From Pseudoscleropodium purum (lineage: Eukaryota > Streptophyta > Bryopsida > Hypnales > Brachytheciaceae): a stretch of DNA of 64,000 bases. Where the stretch lies: positions 17,174,001 to 17,238,000 of the forward strand of contig OZ017795.1 in the NCBI GenBank assembly GCA_963969395.1. Reading direction: 5' to 3'. Made by a program: the position numbers and the translations under genes. Shown here piece after piece: positions 46,433 through 57,262 of this stretch. Each line of letters opens with the position of its first letter. Position 1 is the stretch's first letter. The notes beneath the pieces are model-generated. The model saw only the letters and a list, made by a program, of their open reading frames with translations, was not told the origin of the DNA and searched no databases.

Positions 46433-48697
46433 CTAGCAACGATTAGAAGATAATAGAATACATGAATATCAATTTGTAATGCAGATGCGTAACATGAACT
46501 TGAATGTCATTACAAAGAGACTAAATTAGATGTTCAAATTTTTTCTTCATCTAGGGTTCATTTATGACTAGCATGGCGTACATGTGAACATTGGAACAAG
46601 CACTACACTTTATTATAGAAAGAGTTTTTTAAAATATTCGAGTTCAAAATACAATGATTTTAAGGTTTTGAATGAAATTTAATTATCACTTCCAATTGTA
46701 GACGTTGAAAAGTGACTAAAGTTGAAATTAATTCAGCAAGATTTTCTACTTGTAGAAATAATTCTTACTGGTTGACTAATCAATATAGAACTAACAGTGA
46801 TGAAGCAACAATTTTCTATTTCGTGAGAGTAGTACATATTCTCTCTATCGAGGAAGACAGAGTGACATGACAATTTGGAAATTAGGGTTTTGAAGCATTG
46901 AAACTAAAAATGATGTGCTAGTGCAATCATTTACTAGCATTGAGTACGTAAAAGTTGGATCTCTTCCATTCCTTCGCAAATGTGTCTCAATGGTACTTTT
47001 GAGAATAGCACAACCTCCTCCCTTGCAAACATCACAAGGACATTTGTAGCTCCCAAAGAGGCGCTTATTTGCTCAAGAACATTCAAGTGCATTCAATGCT
47101 GATGCCAAATTGAAAGTTGCATTGTACTCCATGGTTATGGCCGCAAGAATATGTACAACAGTTTGAACTCAACACAAGAAAAAAGTCAATATGAAGTGCT
47201 AAATCTACTTCCGGAGTCGGAAGAGAAAGGCAACATGTACATCTTTGTTGATGTGGCAAAATCCTAAGATCTAGAAGCAAGCGAATGAAGTGAACGGTAA
47301 TAATGCAAAACTCACTAACTCAAACCAATGGTAAAGTAGACAATTTTTTCTCATTTGTAATTCAGAATCCAAGTTATTTCAATTGCATTAGTGAAGGCAA
47401 GGTGCATTAGTAACTAAATAGTTCGAAAATATTATTCCAAACACAGATGTGGAATAGACGACAACTTCAGTTTACATTTGAAAATATTGCGCTATAATCA
47501 ATGGAAGCTTTAGTATCTATATTTAGAAAAGTTTAAGTGAAAAGGTAGTAGAGCATGCATTCTTTGATCTGAGTATTCCATTACCTTGATAGTGTACAAT
47601 TCTAAAAACAATTATGGAATTTTAGGGGAAGTAGGAATATCATTCAAAGTGATACGGTTGTATTTTTTTTGGACGAAGATGATGGAAAGAAGTTAGAAGT
47701 CTGTCTTTCTAGTTTGGGAGAGATGGAAAGGAGCGACTTAATGACAATAAATTCTAGAGGTACAAGTTCTTTTATATTGTTTGCATTCTGCCAATTAAGT
47801 TACAATACAATTGGTAGGGGAAAAATAAAAACGAAGTAGTTTTATAGAATATTCCAATGTTGTCTTATAGTGAATAGTATCGAAGTAGAGACTGTTGAAA
47901 ATTTCTATAATTTATTGCATTTGTGCAAGTGTGACTCCAATATGAAAAGAAGGGGATTTTTGATGTGGTTGTTTGAATCGACATTTTATTTTCCGAATAA
48001 GACATTATAGGAGGTGCGCAAATGATCCATTGTTAGTAAACTTACTTATTCTATTATATTTGGGTGCCGTCTTAGTGAGTAGAAGATGGCAACGTCATTC
48101 ACTGTCTAAGTTAAAATTAGGAAGGTGTTATTGTGTTTTCATTCTACGTTATGGAAATCAAAGAATTATCAAATGATAGGGTGGCAAGACGCTTAATTTG
48201 GAAGACTGAACAATGGATAGCAGAGTTCCTAAACAAAGAGAACTTAGTTTTTTCTTTGGTTTGTCACATTGTTACATGTTATGTAGTATTGTTGTGTATT
48301 CCCTCATATATTGTACATGACGACGTTACATGAATTAGTTGTTTGGTAGTTGCTATGGAAGTTGTAAAAGGTGTGCTCTGATATTTGTGGAAGAGTATAG
48401 GAAGGTGAAGTGGACTATAATTGATGTTACTATCGGACATTTTGGTACGGGTTTTTGAAAAATCTTCGAGTTTGCAATTTAAAAGCTTATTTTTAGTAAG
48501 TTTAGTAGAAATTGTAAGTGTTTCCACAAGAATTTCTATATAAATGTAGTTAGATTGAAGTGTATGTGAAGTGTGTTTGAAAATGACTTTGTTAGCAAAA
48601 GCTCTTTCAGAAATACAATGAGATTATGAGTGGCACTAACATTGCCTTGGACTTGTTTGCATGCAGTCATTATCATTGATAGTGCTCCACTAGAAGC
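46433..48697. other. Interval between the two divergent CACTA genes
   Basis: About 2.3 kb between Tnp2 (leftward) and the second gene (rightward). It probably contains both promoters and 5' exons. A stretch near 47,150-47,260 on the plus strand is open and polar for about 40 codons and could be a decayed exon. Other short frames (47,973-48,333) have no motif. No TATA box was assigned. Confidence 0.35.
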
Positions 48698-49722
48698 ATG
48701 AAGTCTGAAAGTTTTTCAAAAAAAGAGTATGACTCAAATGCCTCCTCTCATCCATATTTTTTTTTCAAATATAACCGTCGAGACAAAACAGTTTCAAAAA
48801 ATGCAAATGATGTCAAAGTTCAAGGACCATTTGATGACGTTCTTTACATCAAGGCACATTCTGAAGAAATCATAGGAAGAAACACTAGCATGGAGTCAGT
48901 ATTGGATAAGCATATTCAAGAGATCGTCTTACATGCCTTGTAGTAGTTAATCGCATCCTTAGTGGGCTCATCTTTTGGTCTCCTTCATTTCTCAAGAGAG
49001 GCGGCAATTGGTTATCCAGATATGAGCATAGGCCAACTTCCTAATGACAGCACTAGGAATGAACTGGAGCTTCGTAAAAAACAAGGGAAGCAAACGAAGA
49101 AGTCGAACCTGATGAAGACTTCAATGGGGAAGGGGTCAAACTCGCAAGCTCATTTTCCAGTGCCTCTAAATTCAATTCTAGAGTAGCAAGCACTTCGCAC
49201 ACAAAGGCTCAGCAGGTGGTGTGCTAAAAGAGGTAATGAACTCACAAGTAATAGTAAGGCGGTTAGAAAACTTTCCTATATTATTCATGTTGATGGAACA
49301 TACAAACCCAAAAGAATCCACAGACATCTATGGAAAAAGGCAGTTTGTGGATAGTGTAGTCAACTAGATCCCAATGTTGACAACATCAATCATCATTTGA
49401 AGCACATTGTAGACAATATTTGGCATGCTCTAGAGAAGGAGTGGAAATTCTAAGGCTTCGCTCACAAGGCTAGGGAGATGTTCGAAAAGTTTGCTACCAA
49501 GTCTATGAGGAATAAGAAGATGCAGCTCAAATACAAGTGTGCAAAACTAGAGCCAAGTGTTGTCTCAGAGGATGTTAGCAAAACACACTAGTTGAAAATA
49601 GTGGAATTGATGAAGAAGTCCGTGAAGAATGAAGTGACAGGTACGTCAACTTACAGTTTTGAGAAAGCAAAGAAATAGATGTTGAAAGATATAAATGGCA
49701 ATGCGCCAATTTCCAAAGAGAA
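48698..49722 (+). pseudogene. Second CACTA gene, decayed (possible En/Spm accessory protein)
   Basis: One reading frame stays coding-like for about 340 codons from the ATG at 48,698. It is broken by seven TAG or TAA stops, with no frameshift seen. The product is polar and Lys-rich. A Cys pair (C-G-*-C) and the segment N-I-W-H-A-L-E-K-E-W-K-F, followed by F-E-K-F-A-T-K-S-M-R-N-K-K-M-Q-L-K-Y-K, loosely recall the plant Ptta/En-Spm accessory family, in which a W-x(3)-L-x(3)-F helix precedes a K-R-W-x(2)-F-K-like segment. That assignment is tentative. The frame meets a probable solo LTR at 49,723. On the far side (51,022) it reads five or six more residues and stops, as though the LTR landed just before the natural end. 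Being divergent from Tnp2 inside the same transposon fits a TnpA-like DNA-binding partner. Confidence 0.5.
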
Positions 49723-51016
49723 TTTCACGCCCCTATCTCCTTGGGGTGCCCGAAATGCCTTAGTGAGCAAGGGGGACCTTGGTGGTAATTCCTCAAGCCT
49801 TGCAATAGACTAAGAAGGGAATTTTGAGACACTCCTGAGTAAACAAAGCGTAATTTCGCCCTAGATTTGAAGGTTATGGTAGAGTGTCATACATGCTTGG
49901 AAAGCTCTCAAGAAGATGCACCTAAAAAATCAAAGAACACATGATTTGAACTAGTTGGCTAGAGGTTATGGCCGTTCAAAGTTAGAGATGTCCTTATGGT
50001 GCCGGGACACTTTAGGCCTAAAAGTAAGGGGTTCCCAAGGAATCCTTCAAGGAAGTATGGCATGGAGCATATCATTGGAAAGATAAAAACACAAGGATAT
50101 TAGAATGACAAGCATTACGAGGTTCTAAGTTAGGAGTCAAAAATTATGGCCAAGAGAAGGGCTGTGGTGAAGACATGATGCCTCCCTCGGTGGACCCGAC
50201 TCTTTGAAGGGCCATAACTTCGTAAGAACTTGTCCAATTGGGACAAGTAAACAGTCCATCGGCATCTACTTATCACTTGAATGTCTGAAATGGACTTGCA
50301 TGTTAGATTTGGATCTTTGAGCATAGAATTAAGCCATTTGGAAGTTCGAAAGTCCAAATGATGAGGAAACAAAGAGAGTTCGAGTTGGATTTGAGTGGTC
50401 TTCCAAAACCCAAGGTAGGTTGGAAACCCCCTTTGACATAAAAGAAGGGGGGTCTGCCAAATCCCATAGAAAGTACTATAGAATGGGTTGGTCTCCTTCC
50501 TTACTCCCTCTTAGAGCCTTGGTGAATCCCAGTGAATTCTTGTGACTCAAGGTTGATGGTGGGCCTTCATCACTGACTCCAAGGCACCATGGGGCACTCA
50601 TATGAAGTGTCCTGTGGCACCGGTTGGGATGGAATCCTACCTCAAACTAGCCCACACTCAATGTATTATGAGTGAGGAGTCTCGATTAGCAATGCCAAAG
50701 AGTAACTAGTACATAAAAGACTACTTTGGGATAGGGTGCCCCTCAAGGGTAGTGAGGACCTTGGTGAGTAGTACCACCACGGGCTTTAGCACTTCAAAAT
50801 GGAACTCCACCCCATGTCACCAAGTGACATGCCTAGTAACACGTGGAGAGTGTATGCTAGAGTCCTGATAACTGGGACTTAGCAAAGTGAGTTGAAATGG
50901 GAGCTAACATTGTGGGTAGGTGGCATATGTAATGTTAGCTAGTTGTAACTCAAGCAACGTTTGAAACAAGGCGAGGTGAACCCATTGAGCAGTGAAGTGT
51001 ATTTTGGGCCGCTACA
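49723..51016. mobile_element. Probable solo LTR (1.29 kb)
   Basis: Starts TTTCACGCCCCTATCTCC, one base from the TGTCACGCCCC start common in plant Gypsy LTRs, and ends GGGCCGCTACA. Flanking bases are GAGAA (49,718-49,722) and AAGAA (51,017-51,021), a 5-bp duplication with one mismatch. It is clearly richer in GC than the surrounding transposon and has no coding frame. There is no second LTR or internal region, so it is most simply a solo LTR left by recombination. Confidence 0.65.
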
Positions 51017-51044
51017 AAGAATGAAGTGAGGAAAGTTAATTGAA

Positions 51045-53700
51045 GTAGAAAAATTTGAAAGAAAGAAAATTAAAATTTATCTTATAGCTATATGCGTGAT
51101 GAAAGAATTATATGTACAATGATGTGCATCAACGAGGTTTCATTGCAATGCCGCCATTGACTTTATCTTAAAAGCAATTATTTTTAGATCGAACTTTGTA
51201 CTAATGGACTATGGAAAGATGACTGCGGAGAGATGACTGTAAAGAGCTTCTAGTCGATAAATCGAACCTCTAACCAATTGTAATGTGTACTTGGTATATT
51301 TTAATTGGAAGACCATATGAAAAGAACCAAGACTTTTGGCTTATTTGATTATGTTGGCAGGTTACTAGAGGTGGTACAGTGAAAGGAGGTACTAAAATTT
51401 AGCCACAAACAGTTGCGATTGTAGCGTCCAAGGAGGAAGACGTTGACACACAATTAAAGAACTTGAAGAATCAACTTCAATGGCTAGAAAATTCAATCTA
51501 GATAAGGAAGTTTGTACACCATGTCTATCAATGACATCTCAAATAGTTCTATACGAGTTTCAGGTGATTTGGGGCTATATAAATGGACCTTCAAATGTTG
51601 ATGCATTGTTTAGTACTAGAAATTGCAGGTGTTAACAGGCTCTTTCATATTGCAATATTCATGTGAAATTTGAATTGAACTGAATGGAAGTGTAACTTCT
51701 TTTTTTGTTGATTAGAAGTTTTTTTAGGTCAAACTAACCGTTCTTGTTATAACAAAAATGTGAGTACTAAATGATGAGGAAGTCATGTGCTTGTATGTAC
51801 AGGTTAAGCAACAATCTTCTTCTGCATTAACAAAAGTGCCTATGAATTTGAATAAAGAGAAAGGAAGCGTCAGTGACATTTGCCGAGGTGAGTGTCAGTT
51901 ATGAATGGAATATGAAATGTATGCAACTTTTCTGGTTTCACGAAGTTTGATGTAAAGTGTGCTCACCAAAACAGTGACTAAATGACCTAGTACTTGTAGA
52001 AGTGATTGTCATGAAGGAAATGTGATCCATGATTCGATCTTCCCCGATAAGGATGGAAGTGTACATGCAAATATTACTCCGAAGGGCAAACAACAAATGC
52101 ATGAGGGACATTCATTTAAGAGAACTAAAAAGCAGACTTCTTTGGCTATGACGAATACTATAGGAAGGAGGACATCAGTTCATGAAGTCTCCTCATAGAG
52201 ACAAGATCAAGTTAAATTTCTAAACCTATGAATGTCATTATTGTTGATGCGCAAGCAATGTTGTAAAATGAATTGAAATGCAAATGGAAAATGTCAGAAT
52301 AGCTACTACAATTTGTCAATTTTACAAATGGATTCGAATTCTTGAAGAAGATTGTCACATGAATTCAATATATGTGAATGAATAGTGTACAGTACTTTAA
52401 AGAGCTAAGTCTATGTGAAGTACGCAGTTTGACAACACATTATGTAGGGATGAAATGAGTTTTGAAGGCTTCATTGGAAATGTCATTGTACAAATGTTTG
52501 ACTAAAAAAATGTTATTCATGAAAATGGATGGAATGCGGAGATTTCATATACATGATTGCAGTCATACAAGGAAAAGAAGAGGATGTTGGAGAAGGAATT
52601 CTCATGGGCTTAGCGGGTTCTAAACTTTCACGCAAGCTTTCATGCAAAGTTATACCTATAGGCTAGTGCAGTATCAAAGTAACTTCTTACAATTGTAAAA
52701 GAACTAATAAAGCCTACCCATTTCCAAATGGTTGGAAGGACTATGTAAAGCACAAGATGGTGGGAAATGTTGAAGGCCATATCATTCTTTGGCCACAGCA
52801 TTTATTGCACATATGAGAGCCGAAATGGTAGAAGTGATTACTCCGGTTTAATTCTATGGAATGTCATTGAAGGACATTGATGTGCTCTTTAGATGATGAC
52901 AAGTTTTAGTAGCTCAAGTTCTTATGTACAGACCATGTATGTGTGAATAAGGAGCAAGTGATAGAAGTACAAGTGAGGAATACGGTGTTCCAACATGTCT
53001 TAGTCTACATCGTTGGCAAGTTCACAGTGAATGTTGTAGGACTTGCAATGAGGATGAGAAGTTGAACTGTTTCAATCTCTAATATGACAAGAAGTATTCT
53101 AAACCAATGCATTAGAAAAAAGGACACATAGCATTGTTATAGTGTGACTAGTATCTACAACTGCATTCCAGTCATGGAAATATATATGTCGTTGTTTTTT
53201 ATGACCTTAGCACTTTCCATTGCTGAAAAAAATAAAGTTCATTTTGCCAATTTCTAATTTCTACATTGTCATAGTGCATAACTCCTACTTAACAAGAATA
53301 ATACAATTTCACAAAATTGAAAATAAATAAATTCTCAGTGCACTGGATGTTCAACACCTTTGCAATCCACATTCTGTTGATTTCCCTTTCTAAAAACAAG
53401 TTGAGAGTAGTTAAGATACTTACAATGCTCCTATTGGAGCATGTTGCTACTTAAAAAAGGCCTCCATAGAAGACAGAAAGAATATGTGCACAACACTTGC
53501 CTAAATATACAAGGAAAAAGAAAGTCTTAGGCGGCCTTATTAAACAAAAATTAAAAAATCCTTTATATAAAAGATGATAATTAAGAGAAAGTCAATGCAC
53601 CTTCAACATGGTCCACTAAAGCATGTCCTACACAACAGTTTTCTGATCGTTGTTACTGAAAATTCCTACAATTTCAGTAGCATTTTTTTCCTGAAAAACA
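51045..53700. other. Right arm of the CACTA transposon, non-coding
   Basis: No supportable gene. Words such as AGAAGTGA and GAAGTGT (51,998; 52,046; 52,826) recur in the orientation opposite to the TTCACTT words of the left arm. The AATGTCATTG word also repeats (52,230; 52,478; 52,858). Confidence 0.5.
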
Positions 53701-53729
53701 ATCTTAAAGTACCCCCTCCTCTAGTAGTG

Positions 53730-53732
53730 CAA
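53730..53732. repeat. CACTA target-site duplication, right (CAA)
   Basis: CAA directly after CTAGTAGTG; see the left copy at 34,114. Confidence 0.85.
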
Positions 53733-55063
53733 AGTCTATGCCTTTTGTCTACTAAAAACCTTGAGCTATTAAACAAGCCTTAAGTTTAGAAGGTTGACCA
53801 TTAGCCCCTATTTTTGTCTTATAAACCCACCTAGCTATCATTGGCTTCATACCTAAAGGTACACCACATACCTTCCATGTGCCATTCTTTAAAAGTGATT
53901 CTTGCTCTAATGTCATAGTTGCTCTTCATGCTAGATGGTTGGTAGCTTTTGTAAAGGTGAAAGGTTCAGATGGATCTTCAATAAGTCGAAAAGAACAATT
54001 GTTATTAATAGGCTCAATGAGTTGTAGATATTTAATCAAGGACGGAAATATTTGTGCTTGAGTTGTAGGTTCAATTGAGTAGATATAAGAGTCCTTGAGT
54101 CTGACCAAGGGATTTCTAATATGAGTTGAATGTGGTCAAAGCTTAAGAATTTGCTGCAGTATCTCAACAAGCAATATTTAGGCAAATGGCCCTTCTTACG
54201 CAAGTTTGTTGACAGAGAAATTTGGCGCCTAAGGCGTGGGTCCAACGATTAAGAGATTCATTGCCTGTATAGGTCTTTCTATTGGAAGGTTTTTAAGTAC
54301 TGGTAACTGAGAGTTACAATCCAATCCGGATAGAAGGGTTTCTGGTAGAAATTGCAATACAAGTAAATGTGAGAAATTGATGCATGATGGGGGTAATAAT
54401 TCTATGGTCCCACTACTATCATGACTTGTGTTAGTAGGCATCGACAATATTGAAAGTTTGGTTACTATATTTGTTTCATCAAATCTTATGTTGCAAGATA
54501 GCACTACTTTTTGCTCACCAAGGATCCAAATTTGAACTCCCTTAGTCTACTCATAATACCCTAGGAATAGACCAATTTTTATCTTGGAATCTAACTTATC
54601 ACATTTCTTATTTTCTTTTCAAACGTAAACTCAAAACCCAAAGATAATAAGATAAGCAAAAGAAATGTTAGGGATTTTTCCAAAGAGATACTAAAAAGGC
54701 GTTACCTACAAGTTTACTATAATTGGTGAATGGTTGGTGAGAAATACAACTATGTTAATGGATTTGGTCTACAAAATCATGGCATTTATGCAAATAGTGA
54801 AGTATTGACATACTCCTCACCATTTCTAGAAGGGTTTTTTTTTTCTACTATTTTGTTCTACTCCAAAGCATTTGCATTCATCAATTGCCTTTGAATTCTA
54901 AAGTCAATGCATAAATTTGAGAAATTCGTCGAGAGAAATTCTCCACCTCAATCACTGTGTATAATATGTACATGTGTATTAAATTGAAGTTCGATCATGC
55001 ACTTCATATTTTGAACTGCTCAAATGCTACGGATTTGCAGCAAAGAAATTTCATCCAAGTATA
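53733..55063 (-). pseudogene. Copia integrase C-terminal part and start of reverse transcriptase
   Basis: The 3' end on the minus strand carries the beginning of the Copia reverse-transcriptase domain: L-L-K-N-G-T-W-K-V, then R-W-V-Y-K-T-K, then L-I-A-Q-G-F followed by two TAG codons where glutamines are usual, then G-I-D-F at the CACTA insertion. Upstream is the poorly conserved link region, rich in Ser and Thr (54,504-54,229). Before that is the rest of the integrase core, including H-S-D then G-G-E-F near 54,950. Numerous stops are scattered throughout. Confidence 0.85.
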
Positions 55064-55432
55064 TCAACTGTAATCATCAATAATCACCATAAAATATTCC
55101 AAATTACTAAGAGACAAAATAAGAAGAGGTCCATACAAATCAAGATGCAATAGTTCGAGTAGTGCTAAGGCTCTTGTCATGCTGTAATGTGGAAAATTTT
55201 CCCTAGCTTGTTTTCCAACTTGACAATGTGCACAAACCTCATGATAAGTTGGTATATATAATATACCTAAAGCGAGTCTTTGAAAGTGTATAACTTGATG
55301 CAATCTATCATAGCTAATATGACCCATGCGGTAATGCCATAATTGTGATGTGTCAATATCACTCTGTACTATTTTGCTGCAACTTCTAGATTGAGTGTTG
55401 ATAGTTTGTACAATCCATTGTTCTTGGTGCAC
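55064..55432 (-). pseudogene. Copia integrase N-terminal zinc-binding region and first catalytic Asp
   Basis: L-W-H-Y-R-M-G-H-I-S with a downstream C-A-H-C-Q-V-G-K forms the His-His-Cys-Cys pre-integrase/integrase zinc site. It is followed by L-L-H-L-D-L-Y-G-P, holding the first catalytic aspartate, and F-M-V-I-I-D-D-Y-S. All are diagnostic of Copia integrase. The frame is open for 122 codons, the longest intact piece of the element. Confidence 0.92.
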
Positions 55433-55760
55433 AACCCTTCATCAATTATCTTCTTGTTCCCTTTATTGTGCAAAATACATTTTTTGTAGTCGAAATAAGC
55501 TATAATCCCTTTACTAGTTAGTGATCCGAAAGATAATAGATTTTTACTAATACCACAAATGCAAAGAACATTGGAAATGTCTTTTATTTTGTCCAAAGGT
55601 AAGTTAAAGTGAACAAACCCTTTTCTTGCAACCTAATCATCGTGATCGTTGGCAATTTTAACACTATCATCAAACTTATCTATATTTGTGAAGTTGGTAT
55701 GATCACCAGTCACGTGCTGATTAGCACAAGAATCTAAGTACCATCTAAAGTCAAAATCTT
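55433..55760 (-). pseudogene. Copia protease and pre-integrase link (decayed)
   Basis: The region encodes L-D-S-C-A-N-Q-H-V-T where the aspartic protease has L-D-S-G-A-S-x-H-M-T, so the catalytic D is present but the following Gly is Cys. V-L-C-I-C-G-I-S-K-N-L-L-S follows, matching the family V-L-Y-V-P-x-L-x-x-N-L-L-S. At least one in-frame stop is present. Confidence 0.8.
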
Positions 55761-55857
55761 GAATAGAAAAGGATAATATTGCAGCTTCAAGCATTTCATA
55801 ATTCTTGATATTTTACTGATTTACGTCATCTGTTGCAATGCATGCATTTGGATTTGT

Positions 55858-56660
55858 TCAGGTTTCCTCTTCGACAAAATTTACAAAGAATATGTAGAAT
55901 ACAAGCTTTTCACGTTTGTCTGCTTTTAGTTTCTTGATATCTACCAAACACTCATAACACATGTCATTGGGGTGTCCAAAGCAACCACAATAAAAACATT
56001 TGATTTGATGACTTTTTGAACCTCCAAAAGAGTTGGAGTTACCTTGCATGCCGTTTGTGAGGACTTATGGTCAATTTGATTGTCCTCCACCATGAAAACA
56101 ACTTGGCTAATTGTTGTTGTATTGTGATTGTTGCCTTCCTCCAAAGTAGAGTGCTTTGGGTTCCACCACCATTTTTTATATCCTAGATTTTCAACAACTC
56201 TCTTTGAGCAAGAGTCATGTCTACAATTGATCAAGTATGAGGAACTTGCTTGCACTACTCTAGTTTTGAAGAAAATAATTGTAGGTATCTAGCAAGGCCT
56301 TCATCACAATTTGAATCAAATCAATGCCATCCACTTTGATACCAATAGCAAATAATTGTGCCAAATTTTGACGCAATTGTAAGAAATAAGTTTTGACTCC
56401 AGAAGCTTCTGAGAAAGAAATGAGAACAAGTCTATTTTTCAATTTGAACTTACAACTATCATTGTCCACCTCAAATGGTTTCGGTTCTTGTACTCAGTCA
56501 ATTGTGCCAAGAGAGAAGGTTTTATCAACATAGTCATGATAAACATGAGTCTCCATCTTTTCACTCTTTGACTTTGCATCTAATTGTAAATCTACTAGTT
56601 TTTTGGATGTTGAAGCAGATGAGTTAGACAAAATGTGCCATAGTTTCTTTCTCTTTTCTA
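55858..56660 (-). pseudogene. Copia gag with CCHC zinc knuckle (decayed, N-terminus missing)
   Basis: From the 5' side: a K-L-W-H-I-L block (family A-K-E-M-W-D-x-L), G-V-K-T-Y-F-L-Q-L-R-Q-N-L-A-Q-L (56,469-56,260), then a zinc knuckle C-F-Y-C-G-C-F-G-H-P-N-D-M-C (Cys-x2-Cys-x4-His-x4-Cys) at about 56,000-55,960. Only about 200 bases separate the first block from the primer-binding site, too few for the usual N-terminal hundred residues, so a deletion is likely. Frames overlap and shift, and stops are present. Confidence 0.85.
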
Positions 56661-56866
56661 CTCTTGTGATAACATATTTTTATAGGTAGAAATTGCAGAT
56701 CAAGTCAGTTTTACTTCATTGGAAATAAGGTTATCTTTCAATATGATTCCTTAGCTAAGTAATTGTACTAAGTTTTTTGATAATACAACACCACTATTCT
56801 TAACAAGAATACTCTACTTCGTGATTTACAAGTCCAATGAGAAAATTTAGAAGACCTCAACATTTT

Positions 56867-56878
56867 GCTTTGACACCA
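56867..56878 (-). promoter_or_regulatory. Primer-binding site (initiator-Met tRNA type)
   Basis: Minus strand TGGTGTCAAAGC, two changes from TGGTATCAGAGC, lies directly after the 5' LTR. This is the usual primer site of plant Copia elements. Confidence 0.85.
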
Positions 56879-57074
56879 TATCTAACTATATCAATAAGAG
56901 ACTATACTGATGCAATGAGAATACAAATAGAACCATAACTCAAATACACATTCATATTGGTTTAAATATAACATATATGTATTATACAAAGAAGATAGAA
57001 TCAATATATACAACTAATCTAGAATGAATGAGTAAACAATAAACAAGGTGGACGGATATGTTGTCGACAATACA
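56879..57074 (-). repeat. Copia 5' LTR (196 bp)
   Basis: Starts TGTATTGTCGACA on the minus strand and ends ATAGTTAGATA next to the primer-binding site. It aligns with 32,300-32,498 at roughly 80%, which implies a long time since insertion. Confidence 0.88.
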
Positions 57075-57085
57075 CCTTACTTCCT

Positions 57086-57262
57086 GAATTATCAAAAACA
57101 CTAATCGATTGAGATTCTATCACCTAAATAGAGATTATTATGACGATATTCTCTTATTGTTGACAACAACAAACCAAGACCTTGGTTGAAGATATGTTGA
57201 AGAACAACCAAGGCCAAAGCTAACAAGATCACTTCTAACATTGACATATTTGATGATCAACA
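57086..57262 (+). repeat. Inverted copy of the Copia 3' internal region
   Basis: Reads in plus orientation as the reverse complement of about 32,605-32,785: ATTATCAAAAACACTAAT, AACAAACCAAGACCTTGG, GATCACTTCTAACATTGAC and GATGATCAACACTT occur in the same order. It starts only about 12 bases outside the 5' LTR. It may be the tail of a second Copia copy in the opposite orientation, or the product of an inverted rearrangement. Confidence 0.85.

Larger units (their letters stand above)
34117..53729 (-). mobile_element. CACTA (En/Spm) DNA transposon, 19.6 kb, inserted in Copia reverse transcriptase
   Basis: The left end reads CACTACAGTAGGAATGGTG and the right end reads inward CACTACTAGAGGAGGGGGTA; 10 of the first 13 bases match. 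Both ends are flanked by CAA. The insertion falls between two halves of one reverse-transcriptase codon series, and removing the element plus one CAA restores the frame at the family motif G-I-D-F/D-K-V-F. Inside are a decayed Tnp2 transposase (minus) and a second decayed gene (plus), with long non-coding arms. The left arm is rich in TTCACTT(C) and the right arm in (G)AAGTGA, as expected of inverted subterminal repeats. It can no longer supply a transposase because Tnp2 has stops. Confidence 0.9.
32300..57074 (-). mobile_element. Ty1/Copia LTR retrotransposon, decayed and split by a CACTA transposon
   Basis: Order on the minus strand: 5' LTR (57,074-56,879), primer-binding site, gag with zinc knuckle, protease, integrase, reverse transcriptase, RNase H, polypurine tract, 3' LTR (32,498-32,300). 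Integrase before reverse transcriptase is the Copia order. Without the 19,613-bp insertion and its 3-bp duplication the element would be about 5.16 kb, normal for plant Copia. The LTRs are only about 80% alike by eye, and the coding region has many stops, so it is old and inactive. No matching target duplication flanks it (TTTCA before 32,300; CCTTA after 57,074). Confidence 0.92.
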
